DNA of 9,305 nt, taken from positions 1 to 9,305 of the forward strand of contig JAITTA010000244.1 of the NCBI GenBank assembly GCA_031287395.1, in the 5' to 3' direction. Source of the stretch: Dysgonamonadaceae bacterium. GTDB taxonomy: Bacteria > Bacteroidota > Bacteroidia > Bacteroidales > Azobacteroidaceae. The position numbers and the translations under genes are program-made. The notes beneath the pieces were generated by a model. The model searched no databases. It was not told the DNA's origin and saw only the letters and a list, made by a program, of their open reading frames with translations. How positions within the stretch are numbered: position 1 is the first letter of the stretch; each line of letters starts with the position of its first letter. Of this stretch, positions 1 through 6,077 are shown in pieces.

Positions 1-804
1 GAATACCGGAGCAGCAATTTTGGGTTGTAAATCAATACGGTTACTGGTTTTGAAATGCTCGCAGTTACAGTTGATACGGATATAAACGGGAGTTTTATAC
101 ATAATCTGTTCATAACTGAGTAAATCGGTTGCTTTTAGCGTGATTTCGCTCCGGTCGTTGTTCATGTATTCACTGCTTAATGAATTCCAACCGGAAGTAT
201 TTCCAATGGAATATTCCCATTGGTAGGTACTGGAGGTAAATCCTTTGGTCGCTTTGATGGTAATCGGGATGTTTTCATGCAGGAAATTGATTCCGGGAGC
301 ATCGTCATTACCGTATTGTACCTCATTGTGGTAAGAGATCTCGATATTAACGGGTTCGATGCTGACCGTCACATAACTTCCGTTGTCGTATTTGCCGATG
401 ATTTTATTATCAAGTCTGACGTTTGCACAAGGATAATCGGAGGCGTATATGGTTTTATTATCGCTTCCTTCGCTGACCGTATAACAGGATTTGTTTCCTG
501 AAGGATTATCGGCATGTACTCCTACGCATTTTATGCCTGTTATTCTCTCATTGGTTACGAATTCATTTGAAAATATCCAGGGTCTTCCGGCGTCGTGATT
601 TCCATAGTCTCTCAGTAGGATTTCTTCGTATTTCGTATTACCGGAACTGTAATAATAAGTCATTTTTACATGTGTGTGGCATTCCAGGTTTGTATCTTTA
701 CTTTTTATGTATCCATATACTTTTACTCTGTATTGTTGTTGAGCTTGTAAATTGAACAGGCAAAAAAAGGATATTGAAATAGAAAGAAGGATCATTTTTT
801 TCAT
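1..804 (-). CDS. Exported protein of unknown function, 3'-truncated by the window edge
   Basis: The reading frame is open from an ATG at 804 to the window edge: 268 codons and no stop. It begins MKKMILLSISISFF with a short hydrophobic run ending in LQAQ, a typical Bacteroidales Sec signal peptide cleaved near residue 21. The mature part is rich in Tyr, Asn, Thr and Ser and has several Cys residues. It reads as a beta-rich extracellular protein, for example the stretch YVTVSIEPVNIEIS followed by an Ig/PKD-like segment around residues 165-215. I do not recognise a named family. The ATG lies 3 nt after the stop of the fibronectin protein upstream, so the two are very probably co-transcribed and may act together at the cell surface. 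That joint role is inference from position only. A Sec or type IX secretion signal at the C-terminus cannot be checked because the end is missing. Confidence 0.85.
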   Translation of the reverse strand, partial: MKKMILLSISISFFCLFNLQAQQQYRVKVYGYIKSKDTNLECHTHVKMTYYYSSGNTKYEEILLRDYGNHDAGRPWIFSNEFVTNERITGIKCVGVHADNPSGNKSCYTVSEGSDNKTIYASDYPCANVRLDNKIIGKYDNGSYVTVSIEPVNIEISYHNEVQYGNDDAPGINFLHENIPITIKATKGFTSSTYQWEYSIGNTSGWNSLSSEYMNNDRSEITLKATDLLSYEQIMYKTPVYIRINCNCEHFKTSNRIDLQPKIAAPVF

Positions 805-807
805 AGT

Positions 808-3039
808 TCAGTATTTTATGGTGATTTCTTTTTTATCGGATACTCTTCCGTCGTTAAGGACAGCATGAAGTTGATACCGGTAAGTATAACCCGTTTTATG
901 ATTATTGTCAGTAATCGAAAAATTATTGGTTTCTTTCCACAAGGATACGGGTGCCTGATTCTCGGAACGGTATATACGGAATAATTTTATTTTTTCGGGG
1001 GATAGTACCTCCCAGGAGAATCCGATTTCCAGTTTGTCATCGTTTCGTTTGTACCGGAAATCCCGGATTATTTGCGGATGGTTGGGTATTGCGCTTGTTA
1101 CTTGCAAAGAAGAGGAGGGGAGGGATTCTACACCCCATTTGCTTTGGGCGGTTAAATGATAGGTATAAGTAACTCCTTCCTTTACGGAAGTATCTTTGTA
1201 ATCGGAAATCTCCCGTCCTTCAAAGATTCTGACTGTGTCGTACTCTGAATAACCTTCCTGCCGGCGGTACAGTATATGTCGTGCACAGATTTGATCTTCA
1301 CAGTTGATCCATCGGAGGAATATCCCGTCTTTTTCTATATTGAAAGAATTGATGACAGGGGATGAAGGGAGTGTCCTCAGAGGCTTTTCCACTTGCAGGT
1401 GTTGCGAGAACTCCGATTGGTTATAATGTTTGTCTAATGCCTTGACGGTATAGTAGATGTAAGGATTTAAATTATCCAGTCCGATACTATCCGTATAGAA
1501 GGCTTCTTGTAATAAGGAATCCCTGATGACCACCGGTTCCTCTTCCCGTAAATTATGTTTGTAGATGCGATAACCTCCAAGGTCAGGTTCATGATTCGCC
1601 GTCCATTGCAAATAAACAATTCCTGTCGTATCTATTTGGGCCGTTAATCCGGTGGGAGCTGCAGGAGGGATGGAATCCGGTAACATCAGCAGGTAGGGAT
1701 GAGACCGGGTACTTTTCCCCTGTAACGGTTCGGCTACGACTATGAGGTAATTTACGGACATTGGATTTTCCAACCGGATTTTCCTGTCGAGATTTGAAAT
1801 GTGATCCATCAATGGGATATATTCTCCCGAAAAATGGGATGATTGCATGATTGTAAACGAATGAATCTCCTTGTTGCCCTTTTCATCGAAGATCCATTCC
1901 ACATCTGCAGAGCCGTCGTCATTGACTTGTGCGCCGGTGATTTGCGGAACATATTTCAACGACGGGTTTCCCATTCCCTGAATGGTATCGGAAGGGGGAC
2001 CCGGTTCTCCGAAAGAATTGATACCTCTGATACGGTAATAGAAAGTAACATTATTTGCAGGGATTGAATCCATGAACATGGCGTATCCATCGTATTCGTT
2101 ACCGACGGAGGCAACCGGTTTCCCTACCGGTTTGAAATCCGTATTGTTTTCGGAACGCTCGATTTGATATGCGCTGAAAAAATGTTTCATGATTTTGTTA
2201 TCCCAGTAAAGCATGACTGATTTGTCGCCAAAATCGGCATGGAAATAAATAGGAGAGGGGAGGCTCGTTATTTCCCCGGCACATCCATGATCAAATCCGT
2301 ATTGATCCGGATTGATGCCGGCAGCGGATGGAGCGTCGCTTAAGGGAATGACCCGGTAGAGGTAGCATTCGCCCGGTACAATTTGGTTGTCCGTAAATGC
2401 CCAGCCTGCAAGCGTAGCGGCCTCAAGATTCATGTCCGCGCAATAAAGGGCGAAATTATACCGCTGTTCCAACTCTAAAGTCCGGTTAACCATCCCTTGC
2501 AGATCCGTAGTTTGCATTCCCGTCACTTCGAACGATTCTCCATAAATGGCCTGGGCTATAACGGCAGCGTATTCGTTCCGGTTCGCCGGAATTTCCCAAT
2601 CGCTTAACGGCGCCGGTTTAATTTGAGTGGCCAATATTGTTTTTTCCCGTTCTTCGAGTATTTTCCCATCCTTTGAAAGGGTATAACGCTCGATTGAAAA
2701 TCCGTGTTGCAGACATTTTTTCCAGAGGATGGGGTTGTTTGCCGCCCAACGCAACTTAATAGCCGGTTCGGAAACGGATATCCGTAAAATAATTCGGGAA
2801 GAATCCGGCTGATTTTGGGAAAAAACAGGAAAATATCCCAGAGAAAACAGGATTCCGGTGAAAACGTATTTTAGATTTTCATCGGTTTGACATAACCGAT
2901 TGAAGAATAAATTTTTAGCGGAGTTTTTGAAATTCAGAGGTAACGAGTTAGTAACCGTGCATATTTCAGCGTTTTGCGGTGCTATACTGTCAAATAACTC
3001 GGGGATAAAGGTAGGCAATTTCTTTGGAATCTCAAGCAT
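808..3039 (-). CDS. Secreted fibronectin type III repeat protein (743 aa as called)
   Basis: About four clear fibronectin type III-like units run from residue 262 to the end (about 262-355, 365-450, 458-550 and 558-743, the last probably two repeats). They carry recurring W core residues and Y-x-Y or YRI strands, such as YLQWTANHEPDLGGYRIYK and IFLRWINCEDQ. Residues 83-235 look like a further FN3-type unit (KLRWAANN, SIERYTL) with a helical insertion. FN3 proteins of this kind are usually surface or periplasmic adhesion or scaffold modules; the ligand here is unknown. The export signal (LKYVFTGILFSLGYF, then PVFSQ) sits at residues 56-75, not at the N-terminus. The ATG at 3039 is the only in-frame ATG before it and has a purine-rich AAAAAAAGGAAAAAAT ahead, so I report this start. 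The native start was probably near 2882 (see the A-run entry). The first roughly 33 codons may come from the inserted element. It is followed after 3 nt by the next exported protein. Confidence 0.85.
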   Translation of the reverse strand: MLEIPKKLPTFIPELFDSIAPQNAEICTVTNSLPLNFKNSAKNLFFNRLCQTDENLKYVFTGILFSLGYFPVFSQNQPDSSRIILRISVSEPAIKLRWAANNPILWKKCLQHGFSIERYTLSKDGKILEEREKTILATQIKPAPLSDWEIPANRNEYAAVIAQAIYGESFEVTGMQTTDLQGMVNRTLELEQRYNFALYCADMNLEAATLAGWAFTDNQIVPGECYLYRVIPLSDAPSAAGINPDQYGFDHGCAGEITSLPSPIYFHADFGDKSVMLYWDNKIMKHFFSAYQIERSENNTDFKPVGKPVASVGNEYDGYAMFMDSIPANNVTFYYRIRGINSFGEPGPPSDTIQGMGNPSLKYVPQITGAQVNDDGSADVEWIFDEKGNKEIHSFTIMQSSHFSGEYIPLMDHISNLDRKIRLENPMSVNYLIVVAEPLQGKSTRSHPYLLMLPDSIPPAAPTGLTAQIDTTGIVYLQWTANHEPDLGGYRIYKHNLREEEPVVIRDSLLQEAFYTDSIGLDNLNPYIYYTVKALDKHYNQSEFSQHLQVEKPLRTLPSSPVINSFNIEKDGIFLRWINCEDQICARHILYRRQEGYSEYDTVRIFEGREISDYKDTSVKEGVTYTYHLTAQSKWGVESLPSSSLQVTSAIPNHPQIIRDFRYKRNDDKLEIGFSWEVLSPEKIKLFRIYRSENQAPVSLWKETNNFSITDNNHKTGYTYRYQLHAVLNDGRVSDKKEITIKY
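2872..2882 (-). other. Probable original start codon with a one-base slip in an A run
   Basis: On the minus strand an ATG at 2882-2880 is followed by four A residues, then TCTAAAATACG. In this frame it reads M-K-I-stop. With one more A it would read M-K-N-L-K-Y-V-F and enter the FN3 frame exactly at the hydrophobic signal-peptide core, giving a signal peptide of normal length. This suggests a single-base deletion in the A run, either a real mutation, slippage-based switching, or an assembly error. The FN3 frame stays open upstream by chance to the ATG at 3039. Confidence 0.4.
2940..2955 (+). repeat. Left copy of 16-bp direct repeat (candidate attL)
   Basis: The sequence GTAACGAGTTAGTAAC matches 9-for-9 and 6-for-6 around one mismatch with the copy at 8994-9009, in the same orientation. 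It lies inside the N-terminal codons 29-34 of the called FN3 gene, upstream of its signal peptide. It contains GTAAC twice, 11 bp apart (one helical turn), a layout also typical of tandem integrase or accessory-protein binding sites. Confidence 0.5.
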
Positions 3040-3322
3040 ATATTTTTTCCTTTTTTTATCTGATAAACACCCTTCCTATGGAAAGAATAAATAAGGCAAG
3101 GCTTTTATCGGAAATACTCTTTCGAGGAACGAGAAAGGAAGATTTTCGATAAAATTTATTTCAGCCTTGACGTTTTATTCTTGGAATATACCTTTGTGTT
3201 CAGATAATAAAAGATTATTTTATTGTCAATAATGCAACTTTATTTGACACACATTTTTTTGCTATGTAGTTTAATCATAGCATATAAAAAACAAGATCAT
3301 GTACTTCAAAATGCAGATAGTA
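3040..3322. other. AT-rich intergenic spacer between the R-M operon and the FN3 gene
   Basis: I see no convincing gene here. It holds the purine-rich region ahead of the ATG at 3039 and two odd-length palindromes, TTTATC-T-GATAAA (3055-3067) and TTATTG-T-CAATAA (3220-3232). It also holds a 6-bp stem GCTATG/CATAGC (3261-3281) and a plus-strand promoter/terminator pair described separately. No good leftward TAnnTTTG promoter for the FN3 gene was found; the nearest is TAAATTTT on the minus strand at 3158-3151, without a partner -33 box. Confidence 0.6.
3167..3196 (+). promoter_or_regulatory. Bacteroidales-type promoter facing right
   Basis: TTG at 3167-3169, a 19-nt spacer and TACCTTTG at 3189-3196 match the Bacteroides primary sigma pattern (TTTG, 19-21 nt, TAnnTTTG). 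The expected start is near 3203. No rightward gene follows, which makes the site unusual. ATACCTTTGT also agrees at 8 of 10 positions with GTAnnTTTGC, the core-site pattern I recall for IntDOT-type integrases, so it could instead be an old attachment core. Confidence 0.4.
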
Positions 3323-3334
3323 TTATCTGTTTTT
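3203..3334 (+). ncRNA. Candidate small RNA (promoter-to-terminator unit, no ORF)
   Basis: A promoter-like site ending at 3196 and a hairpin with a T run ending at 3334 define a possible transcript of about 130 nt. It would contain an internal GCTATG/CATAGC stem (3261-3281). Its last 12 nt would be antisense to the 3' end of the zinc-ribbon gene. The plus-strand open frame starting at 3223 continues far past the terminator and opposes a real gene, so I do not treat it as coding. This is inference only. Confidence 0.2.
3314..3334 (+). terminator. Stem-loop plus T run, plus strand
   Basis: CAGATA (3314-3319), loop GTAT, TATCTG (3324-3329), then TTTTT (3330-3334). This is the shape of an intrinsic terminator for rightward transcription. 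Read leftward, the same stem contains the TAA of the zinc-ribbon gene and is followed only by the weak CATTTTG, so it may serve poorly as that operon's terminator. Confidence 0.45.
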
Positions 3335-3568
3335 ACAGAGAGTTCCTGTTTGCGGAGGGTTGCCTCCCCTGCAATTTGTGCAGTAACTTTGTGCCCCCTC
3401 AGGAGAACTACTTGATGATCTCTTATCAGTTACCCCAAAATGTGAGGTATAAGGATGAAAAACATGATATTGTCCATTCGCTTGGGAGCACTTTGGGCAA
3501 GACTTCATCGTCTTATCATCATTGTACACTGACAAACTTAAATCTATTCCACAATGACTACAATTCAT
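3323..3568 (-). CDS. Small zinc-ribbon protein, last gene of the R-M operon (81 aa)
   Basis: Three CxxC pairs are visible at C3/C6, C24/C27 and C63/C66, plus C78 near the end. The first two pairs frame a knuckle (NCSHCG and SCPKCS) that would bind one zinc ion. The third sits in SYCTNCRGG. Between them is an aromatic/His stretch YHVFHPYTSHFG (34-45) and a Ser-rich turn followed by PEGAQS. There is no HNH or other nuclease signature that I can identify, so the role may be structural, nucleic-acid binding or protein binding. The ATG at 3568 lies 8 nt after the stop of the 84-residue protein, which argues for one transcript with the methyltransferase and endonuclease. Cys spacing on this strand, not the opposing plus-strand frame, shows which strand is coding. 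I do not recognise a named family. Confidence 0.8.
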   Translation of the reverse strand: MNCSHCGIDLSLSVYNDDKTMKSCPKCSQANGQYHVFHPYTSHFGVTDKRSSSSSPEGAQSYCTNCRGGNPPQTGTLCKNR

Positions 3569-3576
3569 GACTATTT

Positions 3577-3831
3577 TTATTTATAAGAATCTTCAACTCC
3601 ATCTAAATATCCAGCGGCGTAAGCTGCATGAGGACTTTTATGTCTAACCGTTCCTGCCTGACTGTCAGGCAATGAATCTAAATCCAGATCTAATTGTTCT
3701 TTACGAAGAAGACCATCATTGTATCCCTTTTCGTATGCACATCCAGCACAACGATGCCTACCTGCACCTCCTTGATCGACTGGCAAATTGTTATACTGTG
3801 GATCATAGCGATGTTGTTTTGTACAAGCCAT
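3577..3831 (-). CDS. 84-residue protein with a duplicated 25-residue motif, in the R-M operon
   Basis: The start at 3831 (MACTKQHRYD) is chosen because the longer frame, reaching 3930, would overlap the endonuclease by 83 nt with non-protein-like sequence; this start leaves a 16-nt gap instead. The protein is two copies of one motif. Copy 1 (residues 16-40) begins LPVDQGGAGRH and copy 2 (54-78) begins LPDSQAGTVRH. The shared pattern is LPxxQxGxxRHxxxxxAYxxGYxDG, with 12 of 25 residues identical at a 38-residue offset. Copy 1 has a CxxC (C28, C31) replaced by Ser and Ala in copy 2; C3 and H7 are also available for metal binding. There is no signal peptide or membrane segment. Position between an endonuclease and a zinc-ribbon gene suggests an accessory role in the R-M system. 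The function is unknown. Confidence 0.8.
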   Translation of the reverse strand: MACTKQHRYDPQYNNLPVDQGGAGRHRCAGCAYEKGYNDGLLRKEQLDLDLDSLPDSQAGTVRHKSPHAAYAAGYLDGVEDSYK

Positions 3832-3847
3832 ATTTTTATTATTTAAT

Positions 3848-5128
3848 TTATTCTTCAATAAGTTCAAGTACCCAGTTCGTCCATGAGAGAACAGTAGAAG
3901 CTCTACGTCTATATGTTTGCTCTGAATCAATGTTATACAGTTTCGAACTCTTCATTATTTCAACAACTTCTTCTTTTGAGGGAGTATTTCCTTTGTCAAA
4001 ATATAGTTTCAAGGTATTCTTAAATGCGCTATGAGACAGTATTAGTTTAACGAATTCTAATTGCCGTTCAATGATGGGGAGGCTAAAGATTTGAAATCCT
4101 AGTTTTGTTAAAACACATCCTATCTGGTTGCCTTCTTGCGCATTCTCAATCATTCCTAAATATTTGGCGGCGTTAGAATAGTAATCTGTTTGGCGTGAAT
4201 CAAAGTCATAATTTTGGGTAATCTCGTCTTTACTAAGAAATCCTCTTTGCTTTGATAGTTCACATATATTAATTACACGCTCAAAACTATCTGCTTGCGG
4301 GAATGGTAATTCCGGTTCCTTAACTGTCTTGATGCTATCCATTATATTCTGAATAGCCTCAAGATTAATTGATCCCTCTTGTACAGCATACTTCTTATGC
4401 TGAATCAATCGAATAGAGTTATATAGTTCCGAATCAACAAATTCGTATTCCCTAAGATGGAATATCCCATTTGTGTACGTTAAGAATATTGGACGTACTT
4501 GCTTGGTAATCTTATTATTCCATAAACGATATGGATAGTATAGTTGACGAATTAGAAAATCATCAGATATATAATTCTTAGCTTCAATAAGACTCAAAGA
4601 ATTGTCTCCTTCATATCCCCCATCTATTTCGATCTGGGAATTTCCAACATTTACCTTGAACAGACCATTGCCTGAATTAATCTTGAAATCGAATAATGAA
4701 GAACTCATACGCCCACTAACAGTTGGCAATAAGCTATCCTCATTAGTGAAATCATGTAGTATTTTCGATACAAAGGCACAATTTATTGCGGTTGCCTCGC
4801 TTGTTATATCCTTATAGTCAATGCTTTCAAGAAATGTTGGAAAATCAATAGGAGTAACTTCTACGTCCTCATTATTGAAATCGCAGAATGTTTCAAAGGT
4901 TCCTATTTCGTATGTACCTCTAGAAGTTGGCAATATGGACAGATTGTTGTCAATGAACAATTTTGGAAGTTGAGAACGATGATCAAATTTTGTCATTAAG
5001 CGGGCTTCTCTGTATTTGTTTATATCTACAGAGGATATTGATGCACTACCTTTTGATGCGATTTTATCTAAAATTCGGTGTTTTTCAAAAATCTGTTCCC
5101 ATGCTATGTCATTCTTCGATTTACTCAT
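3848..5128 (-). CDS. Type II-like restriction endonuclease, PD-(D/E)XK fold (426 aa)
   Basis: It would cut DNA lacking the modification laid down by the adjacent methyltransferase. The likely active site is IEIDGGYEG...SLIEAKN, with D169 and E182-A-K184 matching the PD-(D/E)XK metal-binding pattern. It is followed by QLYYPYR (195-201), where a Q in the next helix is common in this fold. The N-terminal part (about 1-80) is charged and may contact DNA. Residues 280-426 look helical and winged-helix-like (GFLSKDEITQNYDFDSRQ, then RRRASTVLSWTNWVLELI at the end), probably for DNA recognition. The ATG overlaps the methyltransferase stop by 8 nt (ATGAGTAA), so translation is probably coupled and the enzyme made after the protective methylase. 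It is clearly more AT-rich than int and mob. The cut site cannot be read from the sequence. Confidence 0.8.
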   Translation of the reverse strand: MSKSKNDIAWEQIFEKHRILDKIASKGSASISSVDINKYREARLMTKFDHRSQLPKLFIDNNLSILPTSRGTYEIGTFETFCDFNNEDVEVTPIDFPTFLESIDYKDITSEATAINCAFVSKILHDFTNEDSLLPTVSGRMSSSLFDFKINSGNGLFKVNVGNSQIEIDGGYEGDNSLSLIEAKNYISDDFLIRQLYYPYRLWNNKITKQVRPIFLTYTNGIFHLREYEFVDSELYNSIRLIQHKKYAVQEGSINLEAIQNIMDSIKTVKEPELPFPQADSFERVINICELSKQRGFLSKDEITQNYDFDSRQTDYYSNAAKYLGMIENAQEGNQIGCVLTKLGFQIFSLPIIERQLEFVKLILSHSAFKNTLKLYFDKGNTPSKEEVVEIMKSSKLYNIDSEQTYRRRASTVLSWTNWVLELIEE

Positions 5129-5960
5129 AGTTTCGTATTAAAAGTTCATCGACTTCTCCCCGTTTTTCAGCATCAACATTAATTGATCGGGTAGCCTTAA
5201 CTGTGATGATGTTGTAATTTCGATATTGATCTTTAATAAAACCTGATGCGGAGTTTGACAACAAAAACTTTACACCTCTTTTTGTGAGTTCATCACATGC
5301 TTCCCGCAATCTAGCTTGATCGAAAATATTCCACCCACCTTGAATATATCCTGTAAAGTTAGAACTCTCGGATATAGGATGATATGGAGGATCTAAATAA
5401 ACGAATGAGTTCTTGTCTAGGTCTTTAAGTACATCGTCATAATCTCCGGAGAAAATCCGTACATTATTAGAGTTAAGATATGAAGAAACCGCCCTTAAAG
5501 CAGGCTCATTAACGATATTAGGATTCTTATATTTACCAAATGGAGAATTAAATTCCCCTGCATTATTTACGCGATATAACCCATTGTAACAAGTTTTGTT
5601 CAAATATATTAACCTTGATGCCCTCTGTATCTTTCCTATTTTTGCAAAATCTCCAGAGCGGTCTAAGCTACGGATGTGGTAAAAATATTCCGATTCGTTT
5701 TTATGCTTTTTTAAATCTATAATGAGTTCGTCTAAGTTCTCCTTGACTACATTATATACATTTATCAATTCTGAATTGAAATCATTAATAATGGCGTTTT
5801 TAGGCTGAATATGAAAGAGCACAGCCCCACCACCGATGAATGGCTCAACGTAAGTGTAATTTTTTATATTCTTAGGCATTGCCTCTATAATAGAATCCAT
5901 AAGTTGACGTTTGCCGCCAACCCATTTTACAAATGGAGTTACTAACTTGTTTTTTGCCAT
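5121..5960 (-). CDS. D12-class DNA N6-adenine methyltransferase (Dam/DpnM-like, 279 aa)
   Basis: It transfers a methyl group from S-adenosylmethionine to adenine in the R-M recognition site and so protects self DNA. The motifs are in the alpha-group order. KWVGGK (12-17) and VEPFIGGGAV (38-47) bind the cofactor. NKTCYNGLYRVNNAGEFN (121-138) and PFGKY (140-144) belong to the D12 family core. DPPY (190-193) is the catalytic motif, and LLSNS follows at 233-237. The length (279) is normal for Dam/DpnM/MboI-type enzymes, many of which recognise GATC, but other D12 enzymes read other sites, so GATC is only a guess. It is the first gene of the four-gene operon, starting 117 nt after the relaxase stop. 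It overlaps the endonuclease start by 8 nt. The gene appears intact. Confidence 0.93.
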   Translation of the reverse strand: MAKNKLVTPFVKWVGGKRQLMDSIIEAMPKNIKNYTYVEPFIGGGAVLFHIQPKNAIINDFNSELINVYNVVKENLDELIIDLKKHKNESEYFYHIRSLDRSGDFAKIGKIQRASRLIYLNKTCYNGLYRVNNAGEFNSPFGKYKNPNIVNEPALRAVSSYLNSNNVRIFSGDYDDVLKDLDKNSFVYLDPPYHPISESSNFTGYIQGGWNIFDQARLREACDELTKRGVKFLLSNSASGFIKDQYRNYNIITVKATRSINVDAEKRGEVDELLIRNYE

Positions 5961-6077
5961 CGCTTTATAATTATTCTACATTTCTATTTCGTCTGCTAAA
6001 TTACGCATTTTCTTTGACTATGCCATAAAAACAGGTTAAATTTATGGTAACTGCATATATTTGATTGACAGCCCCAA
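5961..6077 (-). promoter_or_regulatory. Promoter/operator region of the R-M operon
   Basis: This 117-nt gap precedes the methyltransferase. A leftward TAATTTAG (6003-5996) differs at one base from the TAnnTTTG box. Upstream of it, where the -33 region would lie, is a perfect 7-bp inverted repeat CCATAAA (6023-6029) / TTTATGG (6041-6047) with an 11-nt spacer, a possible operator. A mini-frame MRNLADEIEM from 6008 to 5976 ends 15 nt before the methyltransferase ATG and may be a leader peptide or chance. No controller (C) gene is present. Confidence 0.35.

Noticed and set aside
3261..3281. GCTATG/CATAGC stem as terminator of the R-M operon
   Set aside because: Read leftward it is followed by A residues, not T, so it lacks the intrinsic-terminator shape.
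3223..3570. Plus-strand open frame of 115 codons
   Set aside because: It lies opposite the zinc-ribbon gene, whose CxxC spacing and operon position are far better evidence of coding; the rightward terminator at 3314-3334 would also cut it.
3832..3930. N-terminal extension of the 84-residue protein to an ATG at 3930
   Set aside because: It would overlap the endonuclease end by 83 nt and adds sequence unlike the rest; the ATG at 3831 falls naturally 16 nt after the endonuclease stop.
3672..4034. Plus-strand open frame opposite the endonuclease C-terminus
   Set aside because: No recognisable domain, overlaps two better-supported minus-strand genes, and is readily explained by AT-rich antisense sequence.
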